DNA of 64,000 bases from SIG565 sp045650565 (GCA_045650565.1 JAZRRG010000048.1:1-64000), one strand, 5' to 3'; counted from the first letter of the stretch, positions 6,799-15,759 are shown. Notes: generated from the letters alone by a model not told the origin. Made by a program: numbers and translations.

Positions 6799-7074
6799 TT
6801 AAAAAAGCAACAATGCCGTGATACCTAACACAAAAAGAATACCTACTGTAATAAGCATCGCTTTGGTAATTTTTCTTTTGCGGTATAAATTACGAATCTT
6901 GCCGTTCCCCGCTATATCAGGCGAATATTTTTCGATAACCCGTTGCGCCTCTAATTTTAACTGTCGGCTGCTTATATTTCCATATTCGGGCGTTACGAAA
7001 AGTATTACCCTCTCAAACATATTATTGCCAGTATCATTTATTTCAATAACGGTTCGGTTTATTCCCTTTACCAT
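6799..7074 (-). CDS. Small C-terminally anchored membrane protein, unknown
   Basis: The likely product is 91 residues from the ATG at 7074, which has AGGTGG about 7 bases ahead; a TTG 14 codons upstream has no ribosome site. It begins MVKGINRTVIEINDTG, has a polar middle with a dibasic YRKRK at ~62-67, and ends in one hydrophobic helix (TKAMLITVGILFVLGITALLLF region), so it is probably a tail-anchored or single-pass protein with its bulk in the cytoplasm. It looks like a short conserved protein of Clostridia, but I cannot name a function. Confidence 0.65.
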   Translation of the reverse strand: MVKGINRTVIEINDTGNNMFERVILFVTPEYGNISSRQLKLEAQRVIEKYSPDIAGNGKIRNLYRKRKITKAMLITVGILFVLGITALLLF

Positions 7075-7116
7075 AACGGCACCACCTAAAATTTGATTTA
7101 TTTTAAGTGTTGACAA

Positions 7117-7237
7117 ATCGGTAATTTTTATTCAGGTTAACATAAAATTGTTGAAAAGTCGGTTGAAAAAGTGCAAAACACCCTTGTTTTAGGCGAAAAG
7201 TTTTCCACAATACGACAAATTACGACATTATGTTAAG
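7117..7237. other. Intergenic stretch bounded by a 9-bp inverted repeat
   Basis: TTAACATAA (7137-7145) and TTATGTTAA (7228-7236) are exact inverted copies about 80 bases apart. Between them are short direct repeats (gttgaaaa, tacgaca) and TTTTCCACA near 7201, one base off a DnaA box. No gene fits here. It may be chance in AT-rich DNA or the remains of a small element. Confidence 0.25.
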
Positions 7238-7927
7238 TTAATTTTCTTCTCTTCCCGTTAAAAAAGAGATGCTTCTTTCAACCGAATCCTTGGCATTTTC
7301 CCAGTCGCAGTTATCGGCATTGCTTTGATAATTATACATTTTACAGTAGTTGCCGATATCCATGCAAAGAGTGGCTATGCTCGACTCGGTAATACGCACC
7401 AAGCTCTTTAAAAGCTCATCATAATGGCGGCGCATTTGTTTCTTGTCGACCCCCGAAGACAGCAGTTCAAAATGAGGCAAACAAAACTCGGTTTGATTAT
7501 CAAACAATTCTCTAAAATCACTCTCGGTTTCATAGCAACGGTAGATGGTTGCTATCATCCTTTCCATACCCCAATTTATTTTATCGCAAATAAAGCACGC
7601 ATCGGTAAGTCTTTTGGCTTTGTCTGCTTTTTTGGATGCGGTAGAAAACAAACTCTTACCGAAGATATCGTTTTTTACGCTATCGAGGTGAGATTGCAGC
7701 ATAAGTGCCAGTGCCAGTCTACCCCTATGATTGAGCATTTTATCGTAATGGTAGGGGCAAAATCCGATTTTATTTGTTTCAATGCGAACATCCGGCTCCA
7801 TCATCGCAGCGCCCATAATATAGTCAACGATATGTTCTTCAACCGTTCTTCTCATACGGCAAATTGGACAACCGTCATTAACCTCAAACACTTCGCTGAC
7901 CGGTATTGTACAAATATCATCTCTCAT
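7238..7927 (-). CDS. Cys-rich DUF6062-like protein
   Basis: The 229-residue protein starts at ATG 7927, with GTGGAG 9 bases before it. A GTG five codons upstream lies only 6 bases from a TATAAT (-10, 7953-7948) and is therefore too close to the transcription start. It has CPIC near residue 20, CPYH near 58, CFIC near 100 and a later Cys-His pair (CLPHFE), a spacing that suggests metal binding. It is largely helical and has no membrane segment or signal. It resembles the conserved Clostridia family DUF6062, whose function is unknown. Single gene with its own promoter, divergent from ogg. Confidence 0.7.
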   Translation of the reverse strand: MRDDICTIPVSEVFEVNDGCPICRMRRTVEEHIVDYIMGAAMMEPDVRIETNKIGFCPYHYDKMLNHRGRLALALMLQSHLDSVKNDIFGKSLFSTASKKADKAKRLTDACFICDKINWGMERMIATIYRCYETESDFRELFDNQTEFCLPHFELLSSGVDKKQMRRHYDELLKSLVRITESSIATLCMDIGNYCKMYNYQSNADNCDWENAKDSVERSISFLTGREEN

Positions 7928-7999
7928 TTTTATCAACTCCACTTGTGATTATACTATATTTGTGATAAAATTAAAATAGAAATTTTAAGGATGATTAAA

Positions 8000-8830
8000 A
8001 TGCTTAATTTTAGTTACGAAAATTCGAACATAATTTTAGAAAATTTTGATAACCTTTCCCTACCCCAAACGCTTGATTGCGGTCAAGCGTTCCGTTGGCG
8101 TGAAACCGCACCGAATGTATGGGAAGGAATCGCACTTAATAAATATTTGAAGATATCCCAAAACACAAACTCTTTTTGCTTTCACAATACAACTATACAA
8201 GATTTTAATGATATTTGGGCGCCTTATTTTGACCTGAATCGTGATTATGGCAAAATAATTCAAAATATTGGCTCTAACGCCGTTTTATGTGCAGCGGCGG
8301 AATATGGCAAGGGCATTAGAATATTGAAGCAAGAGCCGTGGGAGGCGCTTTGCTCGTTTATTATTTCACAAAACAACAACATACCGAGAATTAAAGGCAT
8401 TATTGAACGTTTGTGTGAGAACTTTGGCGAAAAAATACCCGAGGGTTATACCTTTCCGTCGGCAGAGAAAATAGCGACGCTAACGCTTGATGATTTGCAA
8501 ATTATTCGCAGCGGATTTCGTGCAAAGTACATACTCGATGCCGCAAGGCGCATATCCGACGGCACCTTAAACCTTGAAATGATTTCTAAGATGCCAACCG
8601 ATGAAGCTCGCATAGAGCTTACAAAAATTTACGGCGTTGGTGAAAAGGTTGCCGACTGTGTACTGCTATACGGTATGGGGCACCTAAACGCATTTCCGAA
8701 GGATGTTTGGATAAAACGTGCCGTGTCAATTCTTTTCGGCGGCGAATTTGATGAAAAAGCATATAAATATGCAGGTGTTATGCAGCAGTACATTTTCTAC
8801 TATGCAAGAGAAACAAAGCTTAATATATAA
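8000..8830 (+). CDS. ogg: 8-oxoguanine DNA glycosylase (Ogg1 type)
   Basis: The 276-residue base-excision repair enzyme removes 8-oxoG from DNA and nicks at the abasic site. Seen: the N-terminal OGG_N-like DCGQAFRW at ~28-35, PWEALCSFIISQNNNIPRI, then the helix-hairpin-helix IYGVGEKVADCVLLYGMG with the catalytic Lys in GEK and the catalytic Asp in AFPKDVWIKRA. I use the ATG at 8000, nine bases after AAGG; the ATG at 7991 directly abuts that site. Single gene, closed by a strong terminator. An AlkA-like (3-methyladenine) role is less likely given the DCGQ-type N-terminus. Confidence 0.9.
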   Translation: MLNFSYENSNIILENFDNLSLPQTLDCGQAFRWRETAPNVWEGIALNKYLKISQNTNSFCFHNTTIQDFNDIWAPYFDLNRDYGKIIQNIGSNAVLCAAAEYGKGIRILKQEPWEALCSFIISQNNNIPRIKGIIERLCENFGEKIPEGYTFPSAEKIATLTLDDLQIIRSGFRAKYILDAARRISDGTLNLEMISKMPTDEARIELTKIYGVGEKVADCVLLYGMGHLNAFPKDVWIKRAVSILFGGEFDEKAYKYAGVMQQYIFYYARETKLNI

Positions 8831-8833
8831 TTT

Positions 8834-8860
8834 AACCCCGCAGCAGCGCTGCGGGGTTTT
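8834..8860 (+). terminator. Terminator after ogg
   Basis: AACCCCGCAGC (8834-8844) pairs with GCTGCGGGGTT (8848-8858) around AGC, followed by TT. GC-rich, 11-bp stem; it can also end the convergent lipoprotein gene. Confidence 0.85.
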
Positions 8861-8863
8861 AAT

Positions 8864-9856
8864 TTAGAATAATTTATCATTTATAACCGTAATTATATCT
8901 GCCATAACACCTGCATCGTAGGATGAGGGACCGGGGGCATCGGTGAGTATAACAATTATATAGGGCTTTTCACCCTTCCAAACGATACCCGCATCACTGT
9001 ATGCGAGCCATCCGCCCGAGCTGTTATGCCCCTGCTTATGCGAAATATCAACATTCTTTAATGCCGCAGTAGCATAGTTATTTGGTGTGTTTGTGCAGGT
9101 TTCTTTTAAAAATTTGGCATATTCGGTATCGGTTTTAAAATACTTATAAATTTCCCGCCAAATAATTGCCAATTCCTTCGCCTTTGCGTGTAAACTCCAA
9201 ACCGTCGGTCGTATTTGAAGGGATGGACAACCAAGCTCCGAAATCCACTCATTATATCCGTCTCTACCAAAATAATCAACCATCATAAAATATCCTACAT
9301 TATCACTGATTCCCATAGTTTTATCGATGATGGTTTCCATAGTAAACACTGTGCCAAAGTCGGAATACTGCATATCCCCTGTTCCCGGCTCATAGTGCTT
9401 ACTCTCATACTTCATTTCGGTTTTCAAGCTTCCTTTACCCGCCTCCATTTGCTTACAGGCATAAAGAGCATATGCCGCCTTAACAGTACAAGCGCAAAAC
9501 AGCTCCTCGCTTGTATTGTAGGCAAGTGCCTTGTTATTATCCAGTGCATACGCCACTACCGAAACATTTCTTGAATACTTATCAAGTATGCTTTCAATCT
9601 CGGACAAAGCATCGGAGTACTCTTCGCCCTTAAGGTCGCCAAATGCCGTAACGGTGGTGCCAAAATTGGCAATTTCATCAAATAAATCGTCATAACGGCT
9701 TGGCTGCTCTGAAGGAGTATCACTCGAAACTTCTATTTCGGAGGATTCGGGGGATGATGGAGTAGGTGTCGGCACCTCTTTGCCGCAGCCCACCAATAAG
9801 AATGATATGCAAAGTAAAATGCATAGCAATTTAACTACTAAATTCTTTTTTTCCAT
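8864..9856 (-). CDS. Beta-lactamase-fold lipoprotein with Cys at the SxxK position
   Basis: The 330-residue protein starts at ATG 9856, two bases after the fhs stop, with AGGA upstream. A lipoprotein signal (LLCILLCISFLLVGC) is followed by a Pro/Ser/Glu-rich linker to about residue 60 and a class A beta-lactamase-like domain. The SxxK position reads CTVK (TGT codon) inside FCACTVKAAYALY; the SDN motif is intact (GISDNVGY), and a KQG stands near the KTG position (SHKQGHNSSGG). Classic enzymes need Ser, so it may be inactive, use Cys, or be a sensor of cell wall. Membrane-anchored and outside the cell. Cotranscribed with fhs, with no obvious functional link. Confidence 0.75.
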   Translation of the reverse strand: MEKKNLVVKLLCILLCISFLLVGCGKEVPTPTPSSPESSEIEVSSDTPSEQPSRYDDLFDEIANFGTTVTAFGDLKGEEYSDALSEIESILDKYSRNVSVVAYALDNNKALAYNTSEELFCACTVKAAYALYACKQMEAGKGSLKTEMKYESKHYEPGTGDMQYSDFGTVFTMETIIDKTMGISDNVGYFMMVDYFGRDGYNEWISELGCPSLQIRPTVWSLHAKAKELAIIWREIYKYFKTDTEYAKFLKETCTNTPNNYATAALKNVDISHKQGHNSSGGWLAYSDAGIVWKGEKPYIIVILTDAPGPSSYDAGVMADIITVINDKLF

Positions 9857-9857
9857 A

Positions 9858-11534
9858 TTAGAAAAGTCCTGTAATCTTTCCATTTTCATCAACATCAATT
9901 TTCTCGGCCGCAGGTACTTTGGGAAGTCCTGGCATTGTGAGGATATCGCCTGTCAGCACCACTATAAAACCTGCACCTGCCGAAACCTTAACATTCTTAA
10001 CTGTTACCATAAAGTTTTCTGGAGCACCAAGCTTGGTTGGGTCATCCGAAAAGCTATACTGTGTTTTTGCAACACAAATAGGTAGCTTACCAAAGCCCAA
10101 GGCGGTCAACTGCTCAACCTGTTTTTTGGCGTTAGGCATAAGAGTTACACCGTCACCGCCGTAAATCTTTTTAACAACAGCTTCTATTTTTTTCTCTATA
10201 GAAAGGTCGGTAACATACGAGAAGGTGAAGTCACCCTGCTGTTCTTCGCAAAGGCGTACAACCTCGTGTGCCAACGCCTCTCCACCCTTACCGCCTTCAG
10301 CCCAAACGGTTGAAAGCACCGTATTTACACCAAGCTCGTTACACTTTTTAATAATGAAATCAATTTCATTATCGGTATCGGTTGGGAAACGGTTAACCGC
10401 CACAACACAGGGCAGCTTATAAACATTCTTAATATTAGATACGTGTCTTAAAAGATTAGGAATGCCCTTTTCGAGTGCCGTAATATCCTCGGTTGCAAGT
10501 TGAGTTTTTAAAAGACCTCCGTGCATCTTTAATGCACGAACAGTTGCCACTATTACAACCGCATCGGGTGTGAGGGATGCCATACGGCATTTAATATCAA
10601 GAAATTTTTCGGCACCAAGGTCGGCGCCAAAGCCCGCCTCAGTAATAGCATAATCGCCCATTTTAAGTGCTAACTTTGTTGCCATAACCGAATTACAGCC
10701 GTGTGCTATATTAGCAAAGGGACCGCCGTGAACGAAGGCAGGTGTGCCCTCGAGTGTTTGCACTAAATTCGGCTTGATAGCATCCTTGAGCAACGCTGTC
10801 ATAGCGCCCGCCGCTTTAAGCTCACCGCAGGTTACGGGCTTATCATCATAGGTGTAGCCCACAATAATTCGAGACAAACGCTCCTTTAAATCGGTTATGG
10901 AATTTGATAAGCAAAGAATTGCCATAATTTCAGATGCAACCGTGATATCAAATCCGTCCTCACGAGGAACACCGTTTGCCTTACCGCCCATACCGTCCAC
11001 TACAAAGCGGAGCTGACGGTCATTCATATCAACACAGCGCTTCCATGTGATTTTACGTACATCAATTCCCAAAGCGTTGCCCTGCTGAATATGATTATCA
11101 AGCATAGCGGCAAGAAGATTATTGGCAGCACCTATTGCGTGAAAATCGCCCGTAAAGTGCAAATTTATATCCTCCATTGGCACAACCTGAGCATATCCGC
11201 CGCCTGCGGCACCGCCCTTAACGCCAAAAACAGGACCTAATGATGGCTCACGAAGAGCAACCGTTACATCCTTTCCAATGCGGCGAAGACCATCGGCAAG
11301 ACCTATTGTTGTGGTTGTCTTACCCTCGCCTGCGGGGGTTGGAGTAATAGCCGTTACAAGCACGAGTTTACCATCAGGTCTCGAAGTATCGTCAAGAAGC
11401 TTCGGGTCAATTTTTGCTTTATATTTTCCGTATTGCTCAATATACGCCTCATCAACATGGGCACGCTTGGCAATCTCGGTAATATGCTCTAATTTACATT
11501 CCTGTGCAATTTCAATATCAGATTTATATCCCAT
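9858..11534 (-). CDS. fhs: Formate-tetrahydrofolate ligase
   Basis: The 558-residue enzyme makes 10-formyl-THF from formate, THF and ATP, feeding one-carbon units to purines, fMet-tRNA or, in acetogens, the methyl branch of CO2 fixation. It is full length. Markers: the P-loop TPAGEGKTTTTIGL near residue 67, LREPSLGPVFGVKGGAAGGG, the FTGDFHAIGAANNLLAA block, GGPFANIAHGCNSV, and a C-terminal VVLTGDILTMPGLP. It has an AAAGGG ribosome site and a strong promoter ~85 bases upstream. No other Wood-Ljungdahl gene is in the window. I saw no ZTP (pfl) riboswitch in its short leader. Confidence 0.97.
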   Translation of the reverse strand: MGYKSDIEIAQECKLEHITEIAKRAHVDEAYIEQYGKYKAKIDPKLLDDTSRPDGKLVLVTAITPTPAGEGKTTTTIGLADGLRRIGKDVTVALREPSLGPVFGVKGGAAGGGYAQVVPMEDINLHFTGDFHAIGAANNLLAAMLDNHIQQGNALGIDVRKITWKRCVDMNDRQLRFVVDGMGGKANGVPREDGFDITVASEIMAILCLSNSITDLKERLSRIIVGYTYDDKPVTCGELKAAGAMTALLKDAIKPNLVQTLEGTPAFVHGGPFANIAHGCNSVMATKLALKMGDYAITEAGFGADLGAEKFLDIKCRMASLTPDAVVIVATVRALKMHGGLLKTQLATEDITALEKGIPNLLRHVSNIKNVYKLPCVVAVNRFPTDTDNEIDFIIKKCNELGVNTVLSTVWAEGGKGGEALAHEVVRLCEEQQGDFTFSYVTDLSIEKKIEAVVKKIYGGDGVTLMPNAKKQVEQLTALGFGKLPICVAKTQYSFSDDPTKLGAPENFMVTVKNVKVSAGAGFIVVLTGDILTMPGLPKVPAAEKIDVDENGKITGLF

Positions 11535-11616
11535 TTAAAACATCCCTTTCGGTTTTGATTATAATAATAACTGTTATTAGTCGAAATGCTCGAAAGCGTT
11601 TTAACTAACCTTAACC

Positions 11617-11645
11617 ATTATAGCATTTATTTCTCGAGGTTGCAA
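11617..11645 (-). promoter_or_regulatory. Promoter of fhs
   Basis: On minus, TTGCAA (11645-11640) and TATAAT (11622-11617) are 17 bases apart. It lies in the gap after the histidine operon, so fhs starts a new transcript. Confidence 0.8.
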
Positions 11646-11650
11646 CACCG

Positions 11651-12433
11651 CTAAATGTCAAGCGTTGTTACAAACAAACCACGTTTTTTATATTCGCTTT
11701 CCCATTTTTCGAAATCATTACATAATGTGTTTTTGTTATGAGAATCACTGGACAAAATAAATCTGCCGCCGAGTTTGTTTATATACTCTGCCAATTCAAA
11801 AGACGGATACGGGGTAGTCCTATACCCACGAGAAATGGCACCTGTGTTAATCTCAAATGGAATATTTCGTTTTACTATTTTTTCAATAGCCGTTTGCGCA
11901 GCTTCAATATAACGGATGTTGTCGGTATTAAACAGCTGCTCTCTTTCGGAAAACTTTGTAATTAAATCAAAATGCCCTATTATGTCCACTTTGAATTTAT
12001 CGACAATTTCGCCAACCCTCTTATAATACTCCTCGCAAAGCGCATACACATCTCCGTTAAAGTATCTTTTTATTGCCTTTTGCAAGTCTTGAGGATTGGT
12101 GTCAACCGAGATGTATTCATCCTCGCATTTAACATAATGCACCGAACCGATTACATAGTCGAACCCATCAAGATTCATATTCGAATAGTAATCCATCTCA
12201 ACACCACAAAAAATTTTTACCTTTTCCTTGTATTTTTTGCGAAGACGGTATATTTCGTTTTTGTAGTTTTCAATTTTCTCTTTGCTAACACAGCAATCAT
12301 CAAAATCCACATAGGCGTGTACTGAAAACCCCAGTTTTTTAATGCCGTGCTCTATAGCGCTTAAAACTACTTCTTCCGCTGAGTCATCCCCATCACAAAA
12401 CGTAGTGTGTATGTGAAAATCCTCTAAAATCAT
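11651..12433 (-). CDS. hisK: Histidinol-phosphatase, PHP family
   Basis: The 260-residue protein removes phosphate from L-histidinol phosphate, the penultimate step of histidine synthesis. It has the PHP metal-site motifs: HIHTTFCDGDD at residues 7-17, the Glu of GVEMDYY, the His of IGSVHY, DIIGHFDL and SSDSHN at the end. Length is that of the B. subtilis HisK/HisJ type, not the HAD phosphatase of E. coli HisB. It is the last gene of the operon, overlapping hisIE by 4 bases; no strong terminator is seen before the fhs promoter. Confidence 0.88.
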   Translation of the reverse strand: MILEDFHIHTTFCDGDDSAEEVVLSAIEHGIKKLGFSVHAYVDFDDCCVSKEKIENYKNEIYRLRKKYKEKVKIFCGVEMDYYSNMNLDGFDYVIGSVHYVKCEDEYISVDTNPQDLQKAIKRYFNGDVYALCEEYYKRVGEIVDKFKVDIIGHFDLITKFSEREQLFNTDNIRYIEAAQTAIEKIVKRNIPFEINTGAISRGYRTTPYPSFELAEYINKLGGRFILSSDSHNKNTLCNDFEKWESEYKKRGLFVTTLDI

Positions 12434-13080
12434 TTTGTCATTTTCTCCTGCTTTATCTTTGTATCAATAATGTGGCGTGAAGCTAACTCTTTATGTATGT
12501 CTTCAAGACTTATTCCTGCTTCAATCATCAGCACCATTATGTGATATGTCAAATCCGCAATTTCATAAATGGTTTCGTTCTTGTCGTTTGCCTTGGCGGC
12601 TATTATAACCTCTGTCGACTCCTCTCCTACTTTTTTAAGTATTTTATCGAGTCCTTTTTCGAAAAGATATGTAGTATAAGAGCCCTCTTTTTTATCGGTT
12701 TTTCTGCCTTCAATAAGCTTCATTAAATCGTTCAGTGAAAAATCCTTTAAGTGTTCACTTTCGTAAACGGGATTTGTAAAGCAGCTCTTAGTACCCATAT
12801 GACAAGCAGGTCCGTCGGGCTGAACAACTACGGTTAATGCATCCTTATCACAGTCTGCGGTAATTGAAACAATATGCTGATAGTTGCCACTCGTTTCCCC
12901 TTTTAGCCACAGCTCCTGACGGGAACGGCTGTAAAAACAGGTAAGTCCCTTCTCCATTGAGATTTTTAAACTCTCCTTATTCATATATGCTACTGTTAAC
13001 ACCGCTTTGGAAACCGAATCAACAACAACTGCGGGAATTAATCCCTCTTTATCAAATTTTAGTTCATCAATTTTTATCAC
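12430..13080 (-). CDS. hisIE: Bifunctional PR-AMP cyclohydrolase / PR-ATP pyrophosphatase
   Basis: A 216-residue fusion for steps 2 and 3 of histidine synthesis. The HisI half (1 to ~110) shows DCDKD at 76-80 for Mg and Cys93 and Cys100 (GPACHMGTKSC) for zinc. The HisE half (~115-205) shows the helical pyrophosphatase pattern with EESTEVIIAAK and YEIADLTYHIMVLM. The domain order matches HisIE of enteric bacteria. It ends in a 4-base overlap with the phosphatase gene and follows hisF after 5 bases. Confidence 0.95.
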   Translation of the reverse strand: MIKIDELKFDKEGLIPAVVVDSVSKAVLTVAYMNKESLKISMEKGLTCFYSRSRQELWLKGETSGNYQHIVSITADCDKDALTVVVQPDGPACHMGTKSCFTNPVYESEHLKDFSLNDLMKLIEGRKTDKKEGSYTTYLFEKGLDKILKKVGEESTEVIIAAKANDKNETIYEIADLTYHIMVLMIEAGISLEDIHKELASRHIIDTKIKQEKMTK

Positions 13081-13085
13081 AGTAA

Positions 13086-13844
13086 TTATCTCCTTACAGA
13101 TATATTGTTATTAAACATTTCTTTCTTAAGGTCACTTATTGATACCTCACCGAAATGAAAAATAGATGCCGCAAGACCCGCATCCACCCTTGGAAGTGTT
13201 TTAAACAGTGTTATAAAATCTTCTATACAACCTGCCCCGCCCGATGCAATAACCGGTACCGAAGCCACCTGACAAACGGCATCCAGCATTTCTAAGTCGA
13301 AACCTTTTTTTACGCCGTCAGTATCAATAGAATTTACAACAATTTCACCTGCGCCGTTTTCAACCGCATTTTTTATCCACGAAATTGCCTCTAACCCCGT
13401 ATTTTCCCTGCCACCTTTGGCAAACACTCTGAATACACCGTCAACCCTCTTTACATCAACCGAGAGCACAACGCATTGGTCACCGTAGCGTTTAGCCGCT
13501 TGATAAATTAAATCGGGATTTTTAATGGCTCCTGAATTTACACTTACTTTATCAGCGCCACATTTAAGTACACGGTCAAAATCATCAAGTGTGTTAATTC
13601 CACCGCCCACGGTTAAGGGAATAAACACTTTACTTGCAGTTTCTCTTAAAATATCGGTAAACAACCGTCTACCGTCACTAGATGCGGTAATATCATAAAA
13701 TACCAATTCATCGGCTCCCGCACCCGAATAAAATTTTGCTAATTCTACAGGAGAAGACACATCACTCAACCCTTTAAAATTAACACCCTTTACAACCCTG
13801 CCATCCTTAACATCAAGACAGGGTATTATTCTTTTTGTTATCAT
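13086..13844 (-). CDS. hisF: Imidazole glycerol phosphate synthase, cyclase subunit
   Basis: The 252-residue (beta-alpha)8 barrel takes ammonia from HisH and PRFAR to make imidazole glycerol phosphate and AICAR. The two catalytic acids are in place: Asp11 (IPCLDVKDGRVVKG) and Asp130 (SVDVKRVDG). Phosphate-binding loops GGGIN (~80) and ASGGAG are seen. Length is normal. It overlaps hisA by 4 bases. Confidence 0.97.
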   Translation of the reverse strand: MITKRIIPCLDVKDGRVVKGVNFKGLSDVSSPVELAKFYSGAGADELVFYDITASSDGRRLFTDILRETASKVFIPLTVGGGINTLDDFDRVLKCGADKVSVNSGAIKNPDLIYQAAKRYGDQCVVLSVDVKRVDGVFRVFAKGGRENTGLEAISWIKNAVENGAGEIVVNSIDTDGVKKGFDLEMLDAVCQVASVPVIASGGAGCIEDFITLFKTLPRVDAGLAASIFHFGEVSISDLKKEMFNNNISVRR

Positions 13845-14554
13845 TTTGCCACCTCAATAGCATCGCTTAAGGATATTGCGCCGATATAATATGCCTTTCC
13901 AATTATTGCGCCGTAAATATTTAAGTTTCTTAACATTTTTATATCATCTAAGGTACTCACACCGCCTGATGCGATTATTTGCAGATTAAGTTCTTGGGAC
14001 AATTTTTCGTATAATTTAATATTTGTTCCCTGCATTACACCATCCTTTGAAATGTCGGTACAAATAATTGTTTTTATGCCCATTTTCTGAAGTTTATTGC
14101 AAAACTCGAACGCTTCATATTCAGATTTTTCCATCCAGCCGTTAATTGCAATAAAGCCATCCTTAATATCAACACCTACCGCTATTTTATCGCCGTACTC
14201 TTTTATTGCGGCAGTCAATAACTCGCTGTTCTTTACGGCCGCTGTGCCAAGAATTATACGGTCAGCACCCGCCGCAATATATCGGTCAATAGCTTCAATA
14301 CTTCTTATGCCTCCGCCGATTTCAACCCTTAAACCTGACACCTGTTTAATTTTACAAACCGTATCAAAATTTGGGGTTGTGCCATCCTTGGCACCCTCCA
14401 AATCGACAATATGTATCCACTGCGCACCCTGATTTTTAAAATCAAGTGCTACTTCCCAAGGGGATTCGCTATACACCGTCATTTTATCATAATCGCCTTT
14501 AAAAAGGCGCACCGCTTTTCCTTTATACAAATCAACTGCGGGAAAAATAAGCAT
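13841..14554 (-). CDS. hisA: ProFAR isomerase
   Basis: The 237-residue barrel enzyme opens the ribose of ProFAR to give PRFAR (step 4). Catalytic Asp8 (FPAVDLYKGKAVRL) and Asp129 (VGVDIKDG) are present, with the phosphate loops EIGGGIR at 78-84 and ASGGVS in the C-terminal half. HisA and HisF are ancient duplicates; the tail order and the intact Asp8/Asp129 pair tell them apart here. It follows hisH by 3 bases. Confidence 0.96.
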   Translation of the reverse strand: MLIFPAVDLYKGKAVRLFKGDYDKMTVYSESPWEVALDFKNQGAQWIHIVDLEGAKDGTTPNFDTVCKIKQVSGLRVEIGGGIRSIEAIDRYIAAGADRIILGTAAVKNSELLTAAIKEYGDKIAVGVDIKDGFIAINGWMEKSEYEAFEFCNKLQKMGIKTIICTDISKDGVMQGTNIKLYEKLSQELNLQIIASGGVSTLDDIKMLRNLNIYGAIIGKAYYIGAISLSDAIEVAK

Positions 14555-14557
14555 TAT

Positions 14558-15172
14558 TTACACCTCTATTTCGCAAAATGCTCGAAGAATTTTAAGTCCT
14601 ACCTCTCCACTCTTTTCGGGGTGGAACTGACATCCGTAAACGTTTTTATCAGCCACGGCTGCAGTAAGTGTCGCACCGTACTCGGTGGTTGCGGCAACCG
14701 CATCGCACTCGGTGGCAAAAAATGAATGAACAAAATAAACAAAGTCGCCGTCATTTAAATATTTAAAAATAGCACAATCCTTTTGCTCGATTTTTAGTGA
14801 ATTCCAACCTATATGCGGAACTTTATGCGACTCGGGTATAACATCGGCAATAGGTTTTACTGCGCCCTTTATAAGCCCCAGTCCATTATGTTCGCCATAT
14901 TCATAACTCTTTTCAAGCAGTAACTGCATACCAAGGCATATACCCATTATCGGTTTGCCTTTATTTGCCAATTCACAAATCACAGTATCAAGTCCGCTAG
15001 AGCGCAGTTTTTTTGCAGCATCACCGAAGGCGCCGACACCGGGAAGAATTATACGGTCGGCATTCTCAATTACCCGCCTGTCACCCGTTATTACAACCTC
15101 TGCGCCGATTGATTTAAAGGAGCATTCAAGCGAAAAAAGATTGCCGACGCCGTAATCAACTATGGCAACCAC
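14558..15172 (-). CDS. hisH: Imidazole glycerol phosphate synthase, glutamine amidotransferase subunit
   Basis: The 204-residue class I amidotransferase frees ammonia from glutamine for HisF. The triad is complete: Cys79 in GICLGMQLLLE, and His and Glu in QFHPEKSG near the C-terminus. The N-terminal YGVGNLFSL and PGVGAFGDA motifs are typical. Its start overlaps the hisB stop by one base, which couples translation. Confidence 0.97.
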   Translation of the reverse strand: MVAIVDYGVGNLFSLECSFKSIGAEVVITGDRRVIENADRIILPGVGAFGDAAKKLRSSGLDTVICELANKGKPIMGICLGMQLLLEKSYEYGEHNGLGLIKGAVKPIADVIPESHKVPHIGWNSLKIEQKDCAIFKYLNDGDFVYFVHSFFATECDAVAATTEYGATLTAAVADKNVYGCQFHPEKSGEVGLKILRAFCEIEV

Positions 15173-15759
15173 TAGATTACCCCCTTAGTAGACGGTATCT
15201 CATCGGCAAAATCTTTATTTATTTTTACCGCTTTTGCAATACTGCGAGATACCGATTTGAATGCGCCCTCAATTATGTGGTGAGAATTTTCACCTGCCAA
15301 CTGTTTTATATGCAAGGTCGACTTACTGTTTCTTACAAAACCGTACCAAAACTCACTTGCAAGTTCGGTATCAAACGTGCCTATTTGTTCAGCCGGAATT
15401 TGCAAATCATAATTTAGATAAGCCCTGCCCGAAAAATCAATAGCCGATAAAATAAGCGCCTCATCCATTGGTAAAATCATATTGCCGTATCGAACAATAC
15501 CACGCATATCTCCTAATGCTTTTGCGAACGCCTGTCCAAGACATATACCTACATCTTCAACAGTGTGGTGGTCATCAACCTCTGTATCTCCTACACATTT
15601 AACCTCTAAGTCAAACCTACCGTGCTTGGCAAAAAGGGTTAACATATGGTCTAAGAACCCACTGCCCGTATCTATGGCAGATTTGCCGACACCGTCAATA
15701 TTAAGCTTTAAAGTTATATCCGTTTCGGCCGTTTTACGAACTATCTCAGCATATCTCAT
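15172..15759 (-). CDS. hisB: Imidazoleglycerol-phosphate dehydratase
   Basis: The 195-residue monofunctional HisB dehydrates imidazole glycerol phosphate to imidazole acetol phosphate. It carries both Mn-binding repeats: DHHTVEDVG near residue 66 and the later HHIIEGAFKS near 160, plus TGSGFLDHML. No phosphatase domain is fused, in agreement with a separate PHP phosphatase in the operon. It overlaps hisC by 4 bases. Confidence 0.97.
   Translation of the reverse strand: MRYAEIVRKTAETDITLKLNIDGVGKSAIDTGSGFLDHMLTLFAKHGRFDLEVKCVGDTEVDDHHTVEDVGICLGQAFAKALGDMRGIVRYGNMILPMDEALILSAIDFSGRAYLNYDLQIPAEQIGTFDTELASEFWYGFVRNSKSTLHIKQLAGENSHHIIEGAFKSVSRSIAKAVKINKDFADEIPSTKGVI

Noticed and set aside
7195..7215. 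A DnaA box near 7201
   Set aside because: One site, one base off consensus, with no dnaA/dnaN, GidA or AT-rich unwinding region around it; not an origin.
7424..7948. A 174-residue plus-strand frame
   Set aside because: It lies fully opposite the DUF6062-like gene, has no ribosome site and no family features.
11535..11650. A ZTP (pfl) riboswitch before fhs
   Set aside because: The leader is short and lacks the conserved pfl motifs; only a sigma-A promoter is seen.
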